64,000 nucleotides of DNA from Limnomonas spitsbergensis (lineage: Eukaryota > Chlorophyta > Chlorophyceae > Chlamydomonadales), in the NCBI GenBank assembly GCA_037349105.1, contig JAYJMM010000028.1, positions 1,116,001 to 1,180,000 of the forward strand, in the 5' to 3' direction. Under the pieces are notes generated by a model. It did not search any database, was not told the origin of the DNA, and was given only the letters and a program-made list of their open reading frames with translations. The position numbers were made by a program, and so were the translations under genes. This document shows positions 21,592 to 33,200 of this stretch, piece after piece (the stretch's first letter is position 1; each line of letters begins with the position of its first letter).

Positions 21592-22557
21592 TCATGGCGA
21601 CACCTGCGCGTGTTGCCATGGCATGCTATACGAGTGGTTCATGTTCTTCTTCAATACTGCCCGCAGGCCACCCCTCATGTTCCGCAAATCCACACTGGAT
21701 TCCGGCCCAGGCCACAGCTGCTGCCTGGTACCCCCCTCTGGGGATGCCAGCACCAGCGGCAGTGTGAGGTCCCTGAACCCTCGTGCCCTCTGGGGACCCT
21801 CTCTGGGGCGTAAGGTCAGCCTGCCTGCTGCCTCCAATACCCCGTTGTACTTGAGGAACTCCGGGTTCCCTACCAAGTGTTCATACGCGTCGGGTGGCGT
21901 CTTAACGACTCTGACCACTGTGGGCTCCATAATGGCATTGGGACCACCGTATCCGTACACCACATAAATGAAGAGCACGCCATACAAATCTGCCACTGCA
22001 TTGTCTGTGGTACGGATTTTCTCATCCGTGCGGATCAGCTCAGCCCCCATGGCGACTAACTGTTCAGCGATGTTGACAGTGATGACGTGGCATGAGCACG
22101 CCGAGTCCATGAGGGCTTTCTGAGCCACCAGAACTTTGCCTTTGACCATAAGTCCCACAAATTGCTCCAGGTTGCTCATGTCGTTCCGAAAGTACTGCAG
22201 CTTGGGAACAGCTGTCACAGCCTTTCTCTCCTGCCTGCCCCTACTGGCCTCACCACGGTGGTCATCTGGACCCATGGGCATAGTGGCGAAGGACAACGAT
22301 GTCAGCCTCTCGTTCAGCCTGAACACATGCAGACGGATGTCAGACATATCGTCAGCCAATTTACTCAAAACCAGCCTCTTTGCTCCTTTCCTGGAGGCGG
22401 GTTCCATGAGACTGCGCTCAAGTTCCTCCTCCTGGCAAGGTTCGGGCAAAAACGACTTAGGACGGGCGTTGTGAGCTGCTTGTTTGAATTCCGCAGGCTT
22501 GGGCACCAGCCCAACCTGCGTCATTAGTGCCACAGACTCGCTGAGCATCTCAGCCAT
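21592..22557 (-). CDS. Retropepsin-like aspartic protease region
   Basis: A 321-residue open frame starts at 22557, just downstream (minus strand) of the zinc knuckle. The candidate active-site motif is MDSACS at residues 150-155, followed by a hydrophobic strand and a LVAMGAEL segment, and then a Gly-rich flap-like region, as in retropepsin-like proteases of plant and algal retroelements. Canonical motifs read D-(S/T)-G; here Ala-Cys replaces Gly-(Ala/Ser). This may be a family variant or decay. Role: processing of the gag-pol polyprotein. The N-terminal 120 residues are a helical linker. The open frame is intact but the element is not. Confidence 0.6.
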   Translation of the reverse strand: MAEMLSESVALMTQVGLVPKPAEFKQAAHNARPKSFLPEPCQEEELERSLMEPASRKGAKRLVLSKLADDMSDIRLHVFRLNERLTSLSFATMPMGPDDHRGEASRGRQERKAVTAVPKLQYFRNDMSNLEQFVGLMVKGKVLVAQKALMDSACSCHVITVNIAEQLVAMGAELIRTDEKIRTTDNAVADLYGVLFIYVVYGYGGPNAIMEPTVVRVVKTPPDAYEHLVGNPEFLKYNGVLEAAGRLTLRPREGPQRARGFRDLTLPLVLASPEGGTRQQLWPGPESSVDLRNMRGGLRAVLKKNMNHSYSMPWQHAQVSP

Positions 22558-22566
22558 AGTCTGGTG

Positions 22567-23022
22567 TCAGACTTCTAGCGCAGCCTGCCCCGTTGGGCTG
22601 CTTAGGTGCGACACGTGTGCCGCCTGCTGGGCCTGACCTCCCTGGCCAGGCCCAGGCCTTTGGTACTGCCTGTTATTCTGATTCCGCTCGTACGGCCGGC
22701 TTGCAGCCTGTCCCTGCTGCGGCCTCGGCGGTAGAGGGTACTGCTGCTGCGGCGGCCTGGCCTGCCCAGCAGTTATGTCAGTAGCCAGTGGCGCAGGCCT
22801 GCGCTCATCCCTGGTCCTGGGCACCCTGCAGTCCCTGGCCAGGTGCGCCGTGCTTCCACACTGGTAGCATGCCTTGGCTGCCCCCATAGCGCTGCCCGCG
22901 CTGTAATTTGGTGCCACATGCTGGTCTGACCAAGTAACTCCTTTGGGTTTGCCATCCATCCGCAGTTGCTGGACAGCGGCTGAGCCTGCGGGGGCCACTG
23001 CCCCATCAAGGCGCGTCCGCAT
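22567..23022 (-). CDS. gag nucleocapsid with CCHC zinc knuckle
   Basis: A 151-residue open frame contains CYQCGSTAHLARDC, an exact CX2CX4HX4C retroviral-type knuckle, followed by Arg/Pro/Gln-rich low-complexity sequence typical of nucleocapsids. Role in the family: binding and packaging of element RNA. It overlaps the preceding gag frame (23006-23338) by 17 bp and is followed by the protease 10 bp downstream. Confidence 0.8.
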   Translation of the reverse strand: MRTRLDGAVAPAGSAAVQQLRMDGKPKGVTWSDQHVAPNYSAGSAMGAAKACYQCGSTAHLARDCRVPRTRDERRPAPLATDITAGQARPPQQQYPLPPRPQQGQAASRPYERNQNNRQYQRPGPGQGGQAQQAAHVSHLSSPTGQAALEV

Positions 23023-23965
23023 CTCCCACTGTCATGTTCTCTCTCTTCTTCTCCTGTTGGTCTGTGCCCCCCCCCTGGCTGGGTCCGCTGTTGGCCATCT
23101 GCTTGAGGCTTGCACCACCCAGGTCCCCCATTTCCAGGGCAAACTTCTCCCACGAAACCACTTGCTGTGTCAATACGGCGATCTGATCTTCATCCGCCAT
23201 GCTGAGGTACCCGGGCACTGTCATAACGAACTTGCTCAGCTTTGCTTTGGCAGCAGCTGGCAGCCCGTCATGGAACATGTGCGAGACAGAGTGCCGTCTG
23301 CCGAAGTGGTCAACTGCATCCCTTGAGATCTGCAGCAACTATGCTGTCGACAGCACTCTGTGAGCAAACGCCTCCACTGTCTCCTCTGGTTTAACGTCGG
23401 GGTCGAGGGTGGTCCTCACCCCTACCCTGAGGGTGGAAATTGCTGTCCTCTCATCTGAGGTTGGCGTCCCCACCTCTGCTTGAACCACCTTGATCCACAA
23501 GGTTAGCAGCGAGGCCTCGCAGTACTGTTCCCCTGCTGGGGCAGTCCACAGCCCCTTGATCCTTTCCACTTCTCTGGTGGCCCTGTCTCATGCATGGGGC
23601 GCTGCCCTGATGGCTACCATCAGCGGCCCCAAGCTAGCAGGCTTGCTGTCCTGCAGCTTGATCAGAGATTTCACCAGCATTGTCATAGCTGACGGCGACT
23701 GGCACGACCCAGCTATTTCTCCAGCTACCACAGCCAATGCCGGCGGGTCATCCGACAGCGCCAGCCTGTTGTGTGATCCCCAATAGCCACATACATGGCA
23801 ATATTTCCTGGCTGCAACCGCGCCCGGGTGCGACATATCCAACACCGGCACGTTGCCTTGGATAGCTGGGATTTTGGTAAATTTGGCCACCCCTGCCAGC
23901 TGTAGGACCATCTGCTGCTGCAGCTGCAGGTTCATCCTTGCCTGATCTCTATCGAGCCTCTTCAT
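23006..23965 (-). pseudogene. gag core region, copy B
   Basis: Consecutive minus-strand segments 23588-23965, 23339-23569 and 23006-23338 encode a predominantly helical region directly upstream of the zinc knuckle, as a gag capsid-like core would be. Stops or frame changes separate them. 23339-23965 is nearly identical to 248-874 in copy A. The assignment is by position rather than by a diagnostic motif. Confidence 0.55.
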
Positions 23966-24230
23966 TTCCTGGTCGCTGGACTCCTGCCTGGCTCCCGGCC
24001 CGCGTCTGTCCGCTCCCCCTCTTCCTCCTGAGTCTGCTGATTCTGAGCGTGACCCAGATCCACCTCCGCCGCCTCCTGATGGGCTGCGGCCCTGCTGGTA
24101 TCTATTTTGTCTGTTATCACCCTCCCCTTGGGCATGACCTTCTTGTGACGTCTGTCTGCCTGCTCTGCCTGCGGATCTCCTGCTCCCCTCAGGTGGCGGC
24201 TACCCAGACTCACTTCTGCTTTGTCTTTCT

Positions 24231-26492
24231 TCAGGGCCGGACCTCCAGGGCTGTTCCTCTGCCAGGTTCTGCCTGCCCCCTGGGCTGCATCTGGCTCTGC
24301 CAGCCTTGCTGCGTCCCCCCGCTGTATTCGGCTTGCCTCCTGGGCATCTCCTGGCTTTGCCAGCTTGGCTGTTCCCTGCCATCTGCCTGCCCCCTGGGCG
24401 GCTCCTGACTGTGCCAGCTTGGTTGTTCCCTGCCGTATGCCTGCCCCCTGGGTGGCTCCCGGCTCTGCCAATGTGGCTGTCCTTCGCCGTCTGCCTGCCC
24501 CATGGGCGGCTCCTGGCCCTGCCAGCCTGGCTGCGTCCCGCCTGTGTAATTCCTGGCGTAGGAATCGGACTGCGCCTCCTCTCTGGTCTCTTGCCTTCTT
24601 GGCCCACTGCTTCGCACACTGCCTGCAGGCTCAATGTCCTGCATGGTTCCTCTTGCTGGGCACGCTTGCCTGTTCCTCAGGAATTCTTCGATGTAATCCA
24701 CCTGGGTCTCCTTGCATGTGTTCTCCTTGTCCTCGACTATGCGCAGCAGTGCGTAAGACTCTTGCATGTTTGCTCTGCGCGTCGCTACGCCTTGCTCTGC
24801 CATCCTGGCAAGCGATCGGCTAGTCAACTCTGCCCTCTCGCTGGCAGCTGGGCTGCTGACCCTCGGTGCTTCCCTGCCTCTTGGCCGCCCTCTGAGGCTT
24901 GGCTCACTGCTGATTTCGAAAACTTCAGATCTGGGTTTTGGGGCTGGCGCGGCCCTTGCCTGCTGCTGCCACCTTTGGACCTCCATGAGCTCCTCCGGCC
25001 GCTGCGCCGCTGTTTCAAATCCCTCCCATGCCTGGTCCTCCTCATCTTCTGGCTCAGATCCATGTTCAACCTGATTTCCTGTTACCCCGCTGCACCATTC
25101 ATATGCAAAGGCCTTAACAGCTAGGGCTGCTTCGCGTCCCGCCCCTCCCTTGGATGCCTGTCCAAGGGCGGCTAACAGCGTCGCCCTGTCTTGCCCTGTA
25201 TGGGGAATACCCATCATGGCCTTTGTCGCCCATTCCCGCAGATGATGGGCCTTGAACTCCTCAATGGCTGTTACTTGGTCCTGGATGTGCGAGAACGTCC
25301 TGGAGCAAATTTGCTTCCACAGGTGTGTTGCCCACTGCAAGATTCCTGTCCAACCAATTGGATGCGGCTGCTCCTCTGACTTCTCCACGTCCACCGCTTC
25401 CATTGCCCTAGAGCGCTCTGGCTCTCTAGGGCTGTTCTCCTGCGCCCACGCTGGATTGTGAAAAAATCCGTACAGGTTTTCCTTATGGCTGTCGTCTCTC
25501 TGCACGTGGCTGCTAGATCCCTCCTTGGATTTTTGCACAGGTCTGCCCACACTGGGCGGAAACCTGGACAGCGGTGTCCCGTAGACTGTGGATCCTGCCC
25601 CTCTTCTAACCAGCACTCTGCGCGGTCGCAGCTGCTGCCTTGGACGCAGCCCTGCCTTTGGCTGCCGCCCCTTCTCTTCCTGAACTGGGCTTGCCAGCTC
25701 TTCCTCGGATATTACGTCGGCCCAAGGCTTTCCCACCGGCACAGCTGACTTTTGAATTGTCTCCCGCGGTTCTTTGCTGACCTGCGAGACCTGCCTGGTC
25801 ACTGCTGGCTGGACCTCAGCCCCATCGCGTTTGACCACTGCAGGCGCACGCCTGCCCTCCATTTCCTCTGCTCCTATCCGCGGTTCGCCTGGACAGGTTC
25901 TATCACGGCCTGCTAAGCCCCCAGGGGCTGCGGCGACCTCCGCTCTGAGATCCGGATGGCAGGGCTCTTCTTTGACCCGCTACGCAACCCTTACCACCCT
26001 GGGCGGATTCTGCTGCGGAGCGGCATCAGGACCACATTCCCGCCTTGTGTCACTGCTCTGGGACACTTCAGCTGCCTGATCCAAGATCAGCTCTGGAGTT
26101 CCCGCTTGAGTCGGCCACTGCTCAGATTCCAGGCTGGTCCTGGAATCAGCGGGCATTGGACCCCCTCGACCGATGCCTTTACGTGTCACACACACCGAGC
26201 CATCGGCCAGCATCCCTGCCCTTGTGGGTAGGGAGCGGTCAGGCTCTGGCACATTGCAGGCTCTTGCGGCCGGATCCACTGGCCTTGTCAGCTTCTCCGC
26301 CACCATCAATGTTTCTGCAATTAGTTCATCACTAGCCTCCATCAGGTCTGCACCTGGCTCCAGCCCCCTTACCCGCCCACTCCTCCGTTGGGCGTCAGGG
26401 TGCTGGTGCCTATCAGGATGCATATCTACTTCTGTCATTCCTACAGGCAATCTACGAACCACACGGTCCTGCAGTTGTGCTGGCAACACCAA
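24231..26492 (-). pseudogene. N-terminal gag/polyprotein region, copy B
   Basis: A 543-residue open frame (25862 to 24231) is preceded by a 170-residue frame (26492 to 25980). The long frame has a basic N-terminus, a helical middle (Trp/Gln-rich near 25.2-25.4 kb), an acidic part, and ends in the 17-residue Gln-Pro-Trp repeat. The stretch 24591-25983 is absent from copy A. I see no known domain. Probably the matrix-like or leader part of gag. Confidence 0.45.
24271..24536. repeat. 51-bp minisatellite inside gag (copy B)
   Basis: Same array as 1180-1445, with only a few substitutions. Confidence 0.85.
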
Positions 26493-26739
26493 CTACAGGA
26501 TCTGCTAACGTCAGGCTCCTGTCTCTGTTCCTGCTGCGGCCTGGTGAGGGCCTGCGAGTCAGGGTCAGACAACATGTACTGCAGATTGCAGGACAGGCCC
26601 CCCCGCCCTCCTGCTTCTGGCGGAATTTCCCCTCGCCTTCAGCACCTCCCACCTTTGCTGGGCAGCTCTCGTAGTCGCACGCCTTGCGTGGTTGCAGCCT
26701 CTTGCGTGTCGTCCGCTCAGCTTCGTGGTCCTGCACAAA

Positions 26740-27750
26740 GCCTTGGACCACCGGGTTTTAAACTCGGATCCTTGATCCTTCGGGTTTGCTTCTGTCAATG
26801 CCTGGCGGATTGGATCCACCTCAACCACAATCCTCAAACACACAGGTAATTTATCTGTTGGGTGTATAAATCCATAGCCAAATCTTCAAGCCTCTCCTGG
26901 ACTCAACACTGAGCAGCCACGCGCAATGATTCACAGGGTTTAACTTGGCAATCTCTCTCTGGAGATTTCCTCAGCAAGGTGTAGGTCAAGCACTATCCAA
27001 GGCTGACTGCTGACAAGCAAAATTCAAATTTCACGGCACAAGCACCTTCTGCAAGAACTGGCAAATCAGGCTGATCAGGCTAGATTCACTTCGTCCCTTT
27101 CTAAAGGACACGCGATGTGCGCTTCGGGTCCGTGGCGGACTTTTTTCCTCACGGCAGTGATGGACGCCTACGGGCAGACTCAGTGACTACACACTGGTTG
27201 CGAGTGCTCCGCGAGTTAAGCTGTGAAACATGACGTTGTATGTCGAGCAATCTAGACTAGGGAGCACAGGCCTTCTGGCCGTCTGGGCGCGATCCAACAG
27301 GGCTATGTAAAGGAGCACATACCGCGCGGCGCGCGGTGAGGAGACGATGACGTAGACTGCGTGCTTCTCGTCTGCAGTTGTGTCGTCCCTCGACTGAGGA
27401 AACTCTTATCTCCAGCTATAACAGCGGAGGCTGGTATAGACTTGACTTGAGTAAGGGTACTGACTTATGTGAACGCAGAAGGTCTCATTCAAAGATGACG
27501 GCCGGTGCTTGTTACAAATAGAGGTCTGTCCTTAAGAAAGGGACGAAGTAACTAGTTTAGGCAATTGCCGGGATACATGGACCCGGCAGGCCCAATTCAT
27601 AGTACGGTAGAATCTGCTAATCCCCTTGCGTAAGCGGGTTTCAGGGTTCCAGTTCAAATCAGGAGACTCCGCAGAGAAGCTGCGGAGACTCCGTGGCCGT
27701 TAACAGCGACCTAAACGGTTCTGTCACGTATACGGTAATATACTGTGACA
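26740..27750 (-). repeat. Terminal (LTR/leader) region of copy B
   Basis: Non-coding, nearly identical to about 2260-3298 of copy A. The outer end on the minus strand starts TGTCACAGTATATTACCG and contains a near-palindrome (GTCACGTATA...TATACTGTGAC). A segment identical to part of it recurs at 63914-64000. Whether it is a true LTR is unproven because a second copy at the element's left end is not visible. The inner boundary and primer-binding site could not be fixed. Confidence 0.55.
27086..27551. mobile_element. about 460-bp terminal-inverted-repeat segment within copy B
   Basis: Counterpart of 2637-3099. Ends ACTTCGTCCCTTTCTAAAGG (27088) and GAAAGGGACGAAGT (to 27549), flanked by CTAGAT and CTAGTT. 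Confidence 0.5.
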
Positions 27751-28904
27751 TTTCGCTTACGCATCACAGAGTCTTTACACAGACTCATACAATTTCACTC
27801 AAACTTTCTTGTTTCCTTCTCAATTTTCCTAGGAGGCGTCCAACCGAACTCTTTTGCACCCACGTCATGTTTTATGGCTGGGGCTAATATGCTGCACTCT
27901 GGGGTTCATTCCCACGCTACTGCTAGGTGGTTGAGTGTTGGTTGCTTGCCCATGGGGCCATGGGGGTCACTGGTTTTCGCTCGCTGTCCTAGCGTATTTT
28001 GTGCATGTACCGGTTTACGGGCACAAGTCCCATGCATCAAATGTGATGCCCCGTTGGACTGTAAAAACTTCACATACGACAACCTGAACAGGAAGCTAGA
28101 GAAGGATCTGCTAGGACTCTAAGAGGGAAAGGGCCTAATGATTCGCCAACAGGTACCCCCCATCCGCCAAGGCACGGCTCGCACACCGCCAGGCTGGCTG
28201 CCACAAGGCCCAAGCTTCTCAGAGGCCTTGTCAACACGAAGCAAGACTGCAGACAGGACAAGCTCACCCTAAGCTAGGGACTAAGTCACACAGGGGGCAA
28301 GAAGGGGTGCAGTGACCCAACGGTCCAAGTTAAAATTCAAAGCATATAGGGATGCTTCCCAGGAAGCACTCAGCTGGCGCCTACAGGCAGACTTCCCCTC
28401 GGTGACCAAGTTGATGACAACCAGCTTGGCCCCACGGCTTGGCCCGGTGCACAGCAACTTTGGGGGGACCCAAAACGTAGGTTTTAGCTAGATCTCACGT
28501 CTCCTCTCGTTTATAAGTTCTATGATGATTGATCTATACCGGTATATATGAATCATCCTTCATGTTCAGACCGGGTGCAGCAAGTCTCCTTAGCACTCCC
28601 GAGCGCTCACGAGCGTCGTTCAGGGCTACGTTCATGCAATACGGCTGTCATGCAATACGAGTGCAGTTCTGTATCTTTTTCATATCATTTCATAAGGGCC
28701 CAGGCAATGCCCAGGCTTCATGATGCAGAATACTGCTGAATTGTACCTGGTCACAATTCACACATGTGCCAGACATGCCAGACACAGTGTGGCCATGCGA
28801 AGAAGACAACAGCAGGCCTAATTTCAACGCACGGTCTATTGTAAATGTATATGAATGGCCTCGTCGCAAGCTGGCCGGAGACAAAGGTCCCGACGAGGTG
28901 AATT
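27751..28904. other. Intergenic, no supported gene
   Basis: Short open frames only, e.g. plus-strand 27745-28122 ending in a Lys/Asn/Leu-rich stretch. None shows a domain or clear coding bias. It separates the retroelement from the giant gene. Confidence 0.4.
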
Positions 28905-29165
28905 AGCCATGAGACCCGCGAGTTCCCTCCACTTGAGGTCGACTGCTTTGTGCTAGGATCTTTCAAATCGAAAATAAGGAGCACCTATGAAGAGTTAAAA
29001 CACAAACGTGCCCTGTCAAGCAAACACACTTTGTGCCCTGAGCGAGAACTTCCACAACCCCTGTAATTGCTTCACAGCGCCTCCTCATTACGAAAATTGA
29101 AAGCGTTTGCCAGGGCGCAGTCGACCTCAAGTGAGTAGAACTCGCGGGTCCTGTGGCTAATTTTT
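28905..29165. repeat. Foldback (inverted repeat) about 1.1 kb upstream of the giant gene
   Basis: 28907-28952 (with GACCCGCGAGTTC and ACTTGAGGTCGACTGC) is the inverted complement, with mismatches, of about 29116-29161. Weaker pairing extends inward to about 28985/29083. A foldback of roughly 260 bp; it may be a decayed MITE. Confidence 0.65.
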
Positions 29166-30227
29166 AATTCCCACCTTTTTCCCCACACAATGTTGCTGTG
29201 CCGGTGGGTGGCACGCTTCTCGTCCAGAGGTAAGTGGCCCGGTGTGAATCGCCTCTTACGGGACGAGGTGAAAGGCCGGAAAGGAGCAGGCTGAGGCCAT
29301 TCTGAAAAGGGATGGAATGAGGTGGCGAGATGTAAAAACGAGATGTGTTCCAGTCGTCGAGACGTGTTCCAGTCGACACCGTACGCGTACGTGGCACCTG
29401 GTGGCACTGGCGTCGGACGATGTACACCGTGGAGCGGAACTTCAACGGAAGGCCTGGCAAACATGGTTGATAGTGTTCATTTACACGTATTGAATTATAT
29501 ACACAAAGCTATTACCCCCCCCCCCCCTTCACGGAACTGGACTTATATTCGCAGCAACAGCGGCCTTTTGGAATTAACACACAGCAAGAGATGTAAAGGA
29601 CGGGCAAATTTCAGTACGGAATTTGAGCTTAGATAAGAGAAGCCTGATCAGATATCGTATCCCGGTCTATATCTCGTCACATCTTCGAGGTGCTTCGACT
29701 TGCATCCTGAGTTAAATTGTCGACCCACTTTGTATTTTCAAGGTGACTAGTATTCCACGGTCTCTTGGTTTAGAGAGTGCTTTGGTGTCATTCCGTTTAT
29801 ACCCTGCAGAAGCTGATTAGTGATCCCTGCCGCTTTCTATTGTTAATCGACCAAATTGCTTAGCATTCCATGTGCCGCATTTTTATTAAATACATCGCCC
29901 TTTTCGCAGCTGCGCGATGTATGTGGCACTGTGCTCACGGTGATGAGGACGACTTTTGAGACGACCTTGACGATGCCAAGCAGATATCGCTGCGACAACA
30001 ACACTGCAGATTGCTGGACAATCCACCAAGGGTTATCACATAGAAATGCAAAATTGCACCCTTCCTCTATGGGTTCCCACCCAGATGGGACACCCTGCGG
30101 ACCTTCGACATCTGGCCAATCCAGCGTGCCCCTCACGCTGATGCCCAATGCCGCAATCCATTGGGCCAGACAGCATATACGAGGAGCAATTTGCTTAAAT
30201 TTGTGGCAGCAGTCGGGCCGCGGTAGC
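29166..30227 (+). promoter_or_regulatory. Presumed 5' flank/5' UTR of the giant gene
   Basis: No gene supported. A run of 13-14 C lies near 29515-29528. An open frame extends upstream of the chosen ATG to 29856, but its translation before 30228 has no signal-peptide character. I could not identify a core promoter with confidence. Confidence 0.25.
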
Positions 30228-30299
30228 ATGGTGACGACAGTGCTCACTGTGCTCATGCTCATGTTCACGGTGCACATGCCCCTGGTGGCGCATGGCCAG
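30228..30299 (+). other. Signal peptide
   Basis: The first 24 or so residues have Met-Val-Thr-Thr followed by a Leu/Val/Met core (VLTVLMLMFTV) and a likely cleavage near A-H-G-Q. The mature protein begins with a Pro-rich segment. This places the N-terminal ectodomain outside the cell. Confidence 0.8.
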
Positions 30300-33200
30300 G
30301 GCCCTGCCCAGCCGCCTTACCTGCCGAACTGGCCCAGTCCTCCAAACCCTCCACTACCTAGCCCACCGCCATCACCGCCCCCATCGCCACCTCCATCCCC
30401 GCCTTCGTGAGTTTCGCCGGCTGCACTTTGTCCGATGTGTTGAAGGACTGCAGTTCATCAGGGATGTTGAATTGCTCAGGGCGGGAGATGGAGATCTGAT
30501 AGGGATGAATTAGGGTGTAAGGATTCATTGCTCTGTGTGGGGTGCAGAGGTGTGATGGGCAGGACATATCCGTAGGTTGCACGTCTGGTCCTCCGGCATG
30601 TCAAACTGCTTAGGGGCAGAGGTCTGATGGGGAGACAAAAGATGCTCAAGGCCAAGCTCAAGGCCTATGTTGTTCAAAGCAGGTAACACTGTACCCAGAT
30701 GGTATGCCCCTTGCATTCCTGATTGCTGGGATGCTTGCACTTGCTCCACAGTCCTTGAATCCCGCCACCATACCCCACTATTACAGGCCACCACCTGAGC
30801 CACCAAGCCCGAGCCCGCCTCCCCCGCCACGGCCTCCCAAGCCACCGAGCCCAAGCCCTCCGACACTACCTCCCAGTCCCCCGCAACCCCCTCCATCTCC
30901 TCCTCCCAAGCCTCCACGCCCATCCCCTGTGAGTTACCTGGCCACTAGCACTGGTAGCTTTCCCTTCGTGCAGCATGCGGCTAGGAATGAGGTGCATGAA
31001 ACTTTCAGGATCAGGGCAGGGTTAAGGATTTGAAGGTATATGCAGGAATTGAATTGAATCTCCATCCCATAGAAGAGGCTTGTAGTGGGCACTGTGCTGC
31101 GCTCACCGCGTCAGGCCAACTGTGGTCAAGGACGCTCCTGCAACCGTAATCAGAGTGATAGCCGTGTGTTGAATCTTTCAACATACCCCCAATTTTGCAT
31201 GCTGCATGCCCTACAACACTATGTGCGTCAGCAATACCTTGTACTCAAACTGACAAGCTGCATATTCTGCTGTCCTGTCATGCAGCCCCTACCACCGCCT
31301 TTTCCTCCGCCACCAAGCCCTCCAGTCCCCCCCTCTCCCCCCCCTCCCCCCTCCCCTCCTCCCCCCTCCCCCCCCCCTTCTCCTCCTCCACCAATTCCCC
31401 CCTCCCCTCCTCTCCCCCCTTTTCCCCCTCCCCCCTCCCCTCCCCCTTTTCCTCCGCCACCACACCCCCCATCCCCCTCCCCTCCCCCCTCTCCCCCTCC
31501 TCCCTCTCCCCCCCCGTCACCCCAACCACCACACCCCCCCTCCCCTTTTCCCCCTCCTAGTCCTGCACTCCCCTCACCACCACCATCCCCAGAACCCCCC
31601 CCCCCCCCTTCCCCCTCTCCCCCCCCTGGTCCTCCTCTCCCCTCACCACCACCATCACCGCCATCACCAAACCCTCCTTCCCCTCCCCCTCCACCCTCCC
31701 CCTCACCTCCAGAACCTCCCTCTCCCTCCCCTCCCCCTGATCCTCCACCACCGGAACCCCCCTTTCCCTCCCCCCCAGACCCCCCTTTCCCCTCCCCTCC
31801 CCCCTTACCCCCCCCTCCCTTTCCCCCCTCCCCCTCCCCCCCCCCCTCCCCTTCACCACCCTTGCCATCCCCTTCTCCACCACCTCCAGAGCCCCCCTCC
31901 CCCTCTCCTCCCCCCTCTCCTCCACCCCCCTCTCCTTCTCCTGCCCCCCCCTCCCCCTCCCCTCCCCCCTCTCCTTCTCCACCAGAACCCCCCTCCCCTT
32001 CCCCCCCCCCTTCTCCTCTACCACCAGAGCCCCCCTCCCCCTCTCCTCCCCCCTCTCCTCCACCCCCCTCTCCTTCTCCTGCCCCCCCCTCCCCCTCCCC
32101 ACCCCCCTCTCCTTCTCCACCAGAACCCCCCTCCCCTTCCCCACCCCCTTCTCCTCTACCGCCAGTGCCCCCCTCCCCCTCTCCTCCCCCCTCTCCTCCA
32201 CCCCCCTCTCCTTCTCCTGCCCCCCCCTCCCCTTCCCCACCCCCCTCTCCTTCTCCACCAGAACCCCCCTCCCCTTCCCCACCCCCTTCTCCTCTACCGC
32301 CAGTGCCCCCCTCCCCCTCTCCTCCCCCCTCTCCTCCACCCCCCTCTCCTTCTCCTGCCCCCCCCTCCCCCTCCCCTCCCCCCTCTCCTTCTCCACCAGA
32401 ACCCCCCTCCCCTTCCCCCCCCCCTTCTCCTCTACCGCCAGAGCCCCCCTCCCCCTCTCCTCCCCCCTCTCCTCCACCCCCCTCTCCTTCTCCTGCCCCC
32501 CCCTCCCCCTCCCCTCCCCCCTCTCCTTCTCCACCAGAACCCCCCTCCCCTTCCCCCCCCCCTTCTCCTCTACCGCCAGAGCCCCCCTCCCCCTCCCCTC
32601 CCCCTTCTCCTCTTCCGCCCTCCCCTTTTCCCTCCCCCCCCTCCCCCTCTCCCCCCCCCTCTCCTCTGCCACCAGACCCCCCCTCCCCTTACCCCCCCCC
32701 TTCTCCTCCTCCACCCGAACCCTCTCCCCCCTCCCCTCCCCCGTTTCCTCCTCCCCCGCCTTCTCCTCCTCCACCAGAACCTCCCTCCCCCTTCCCGCCC
32801 CCACCCCCGTCACCGCGACCACCAGATCCACCCTTGCCACTCCCGTCTCCACCCCCAAGTCCCCCTAAGCCCCCTCGCAATCCCTACCCACCGCGGCCTC
32901 CAAGCCCTCACCCTCCACCCAGCCCGAGTCCACCGCCAAGTCCATCACCCCCACCGAGTCCGTCACCCCCGTCACCTCCAGACCCTCCAAATCCGCCAAA
33001 CGGGCCACTGGTGAGGATCCTGCTGAGACAAAAGCATGTCCATCATCCATTTACTTTGGTTGTGAGGATTGTGGATTGACATCCAAAGATCCAGTCTTAC
33101 AATTTCAGCATCATGTTGTTGCTGTTCCTGTGATTTTCTTAGAAGTTGTGTCATGTTTCTGTCATGATATGAGATGCTGCATCAGATTCAGCATGTCCTT

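Larger units (their letters stand above)
10776..27750 (-). mobile_element. Large Ty3/Gypsy-type retroelement copy B carrying a DNMT3-like methyltransferase and PHD finger
   Basis: About 17 kb read right to left. Order: terminal region, gag (CCHC), protease, central ORF, RT-RNase H, cytosine methyltransferase, integrase, PHD. RT before integrase is the Ty3/Gypsy order. The right end (27750) gives a minus-strand TGTCACAGTATATTACCG start. I could not find a matching 3' terminal repeat on the left, so the left boundary (about 10.78 kb, the end of the last coherent frame) is provisional and the element may be 3'-truncated. Many frameshifts, one large insertion and catalytic losses show it is non-autonomous now. 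Confidence 0.75.

Noticed and set aside
26740..27750. Firm call of a complete LTR pair for copy B
   Set aside because: No second copy of this region was found at the left end of the element, so only a provisional terminal region is annotated.
29856..30227. Upstream extension of exon 1 to an earlier ATG at 29856
   Set aside because: It would bury the signal peptide about 124 residues inside the protein; the ATG at 30228 gives a proper secretory start.
31557..32858. Long minus-strand open frames rich in Gly/Glu/Arg (433 aa) opposite the Ser-Pro stalk
   Set aside because: Antisense shadow of a C-rich repeat; no start context, introns or domain, and the plus strand has a phase-consistent exon.
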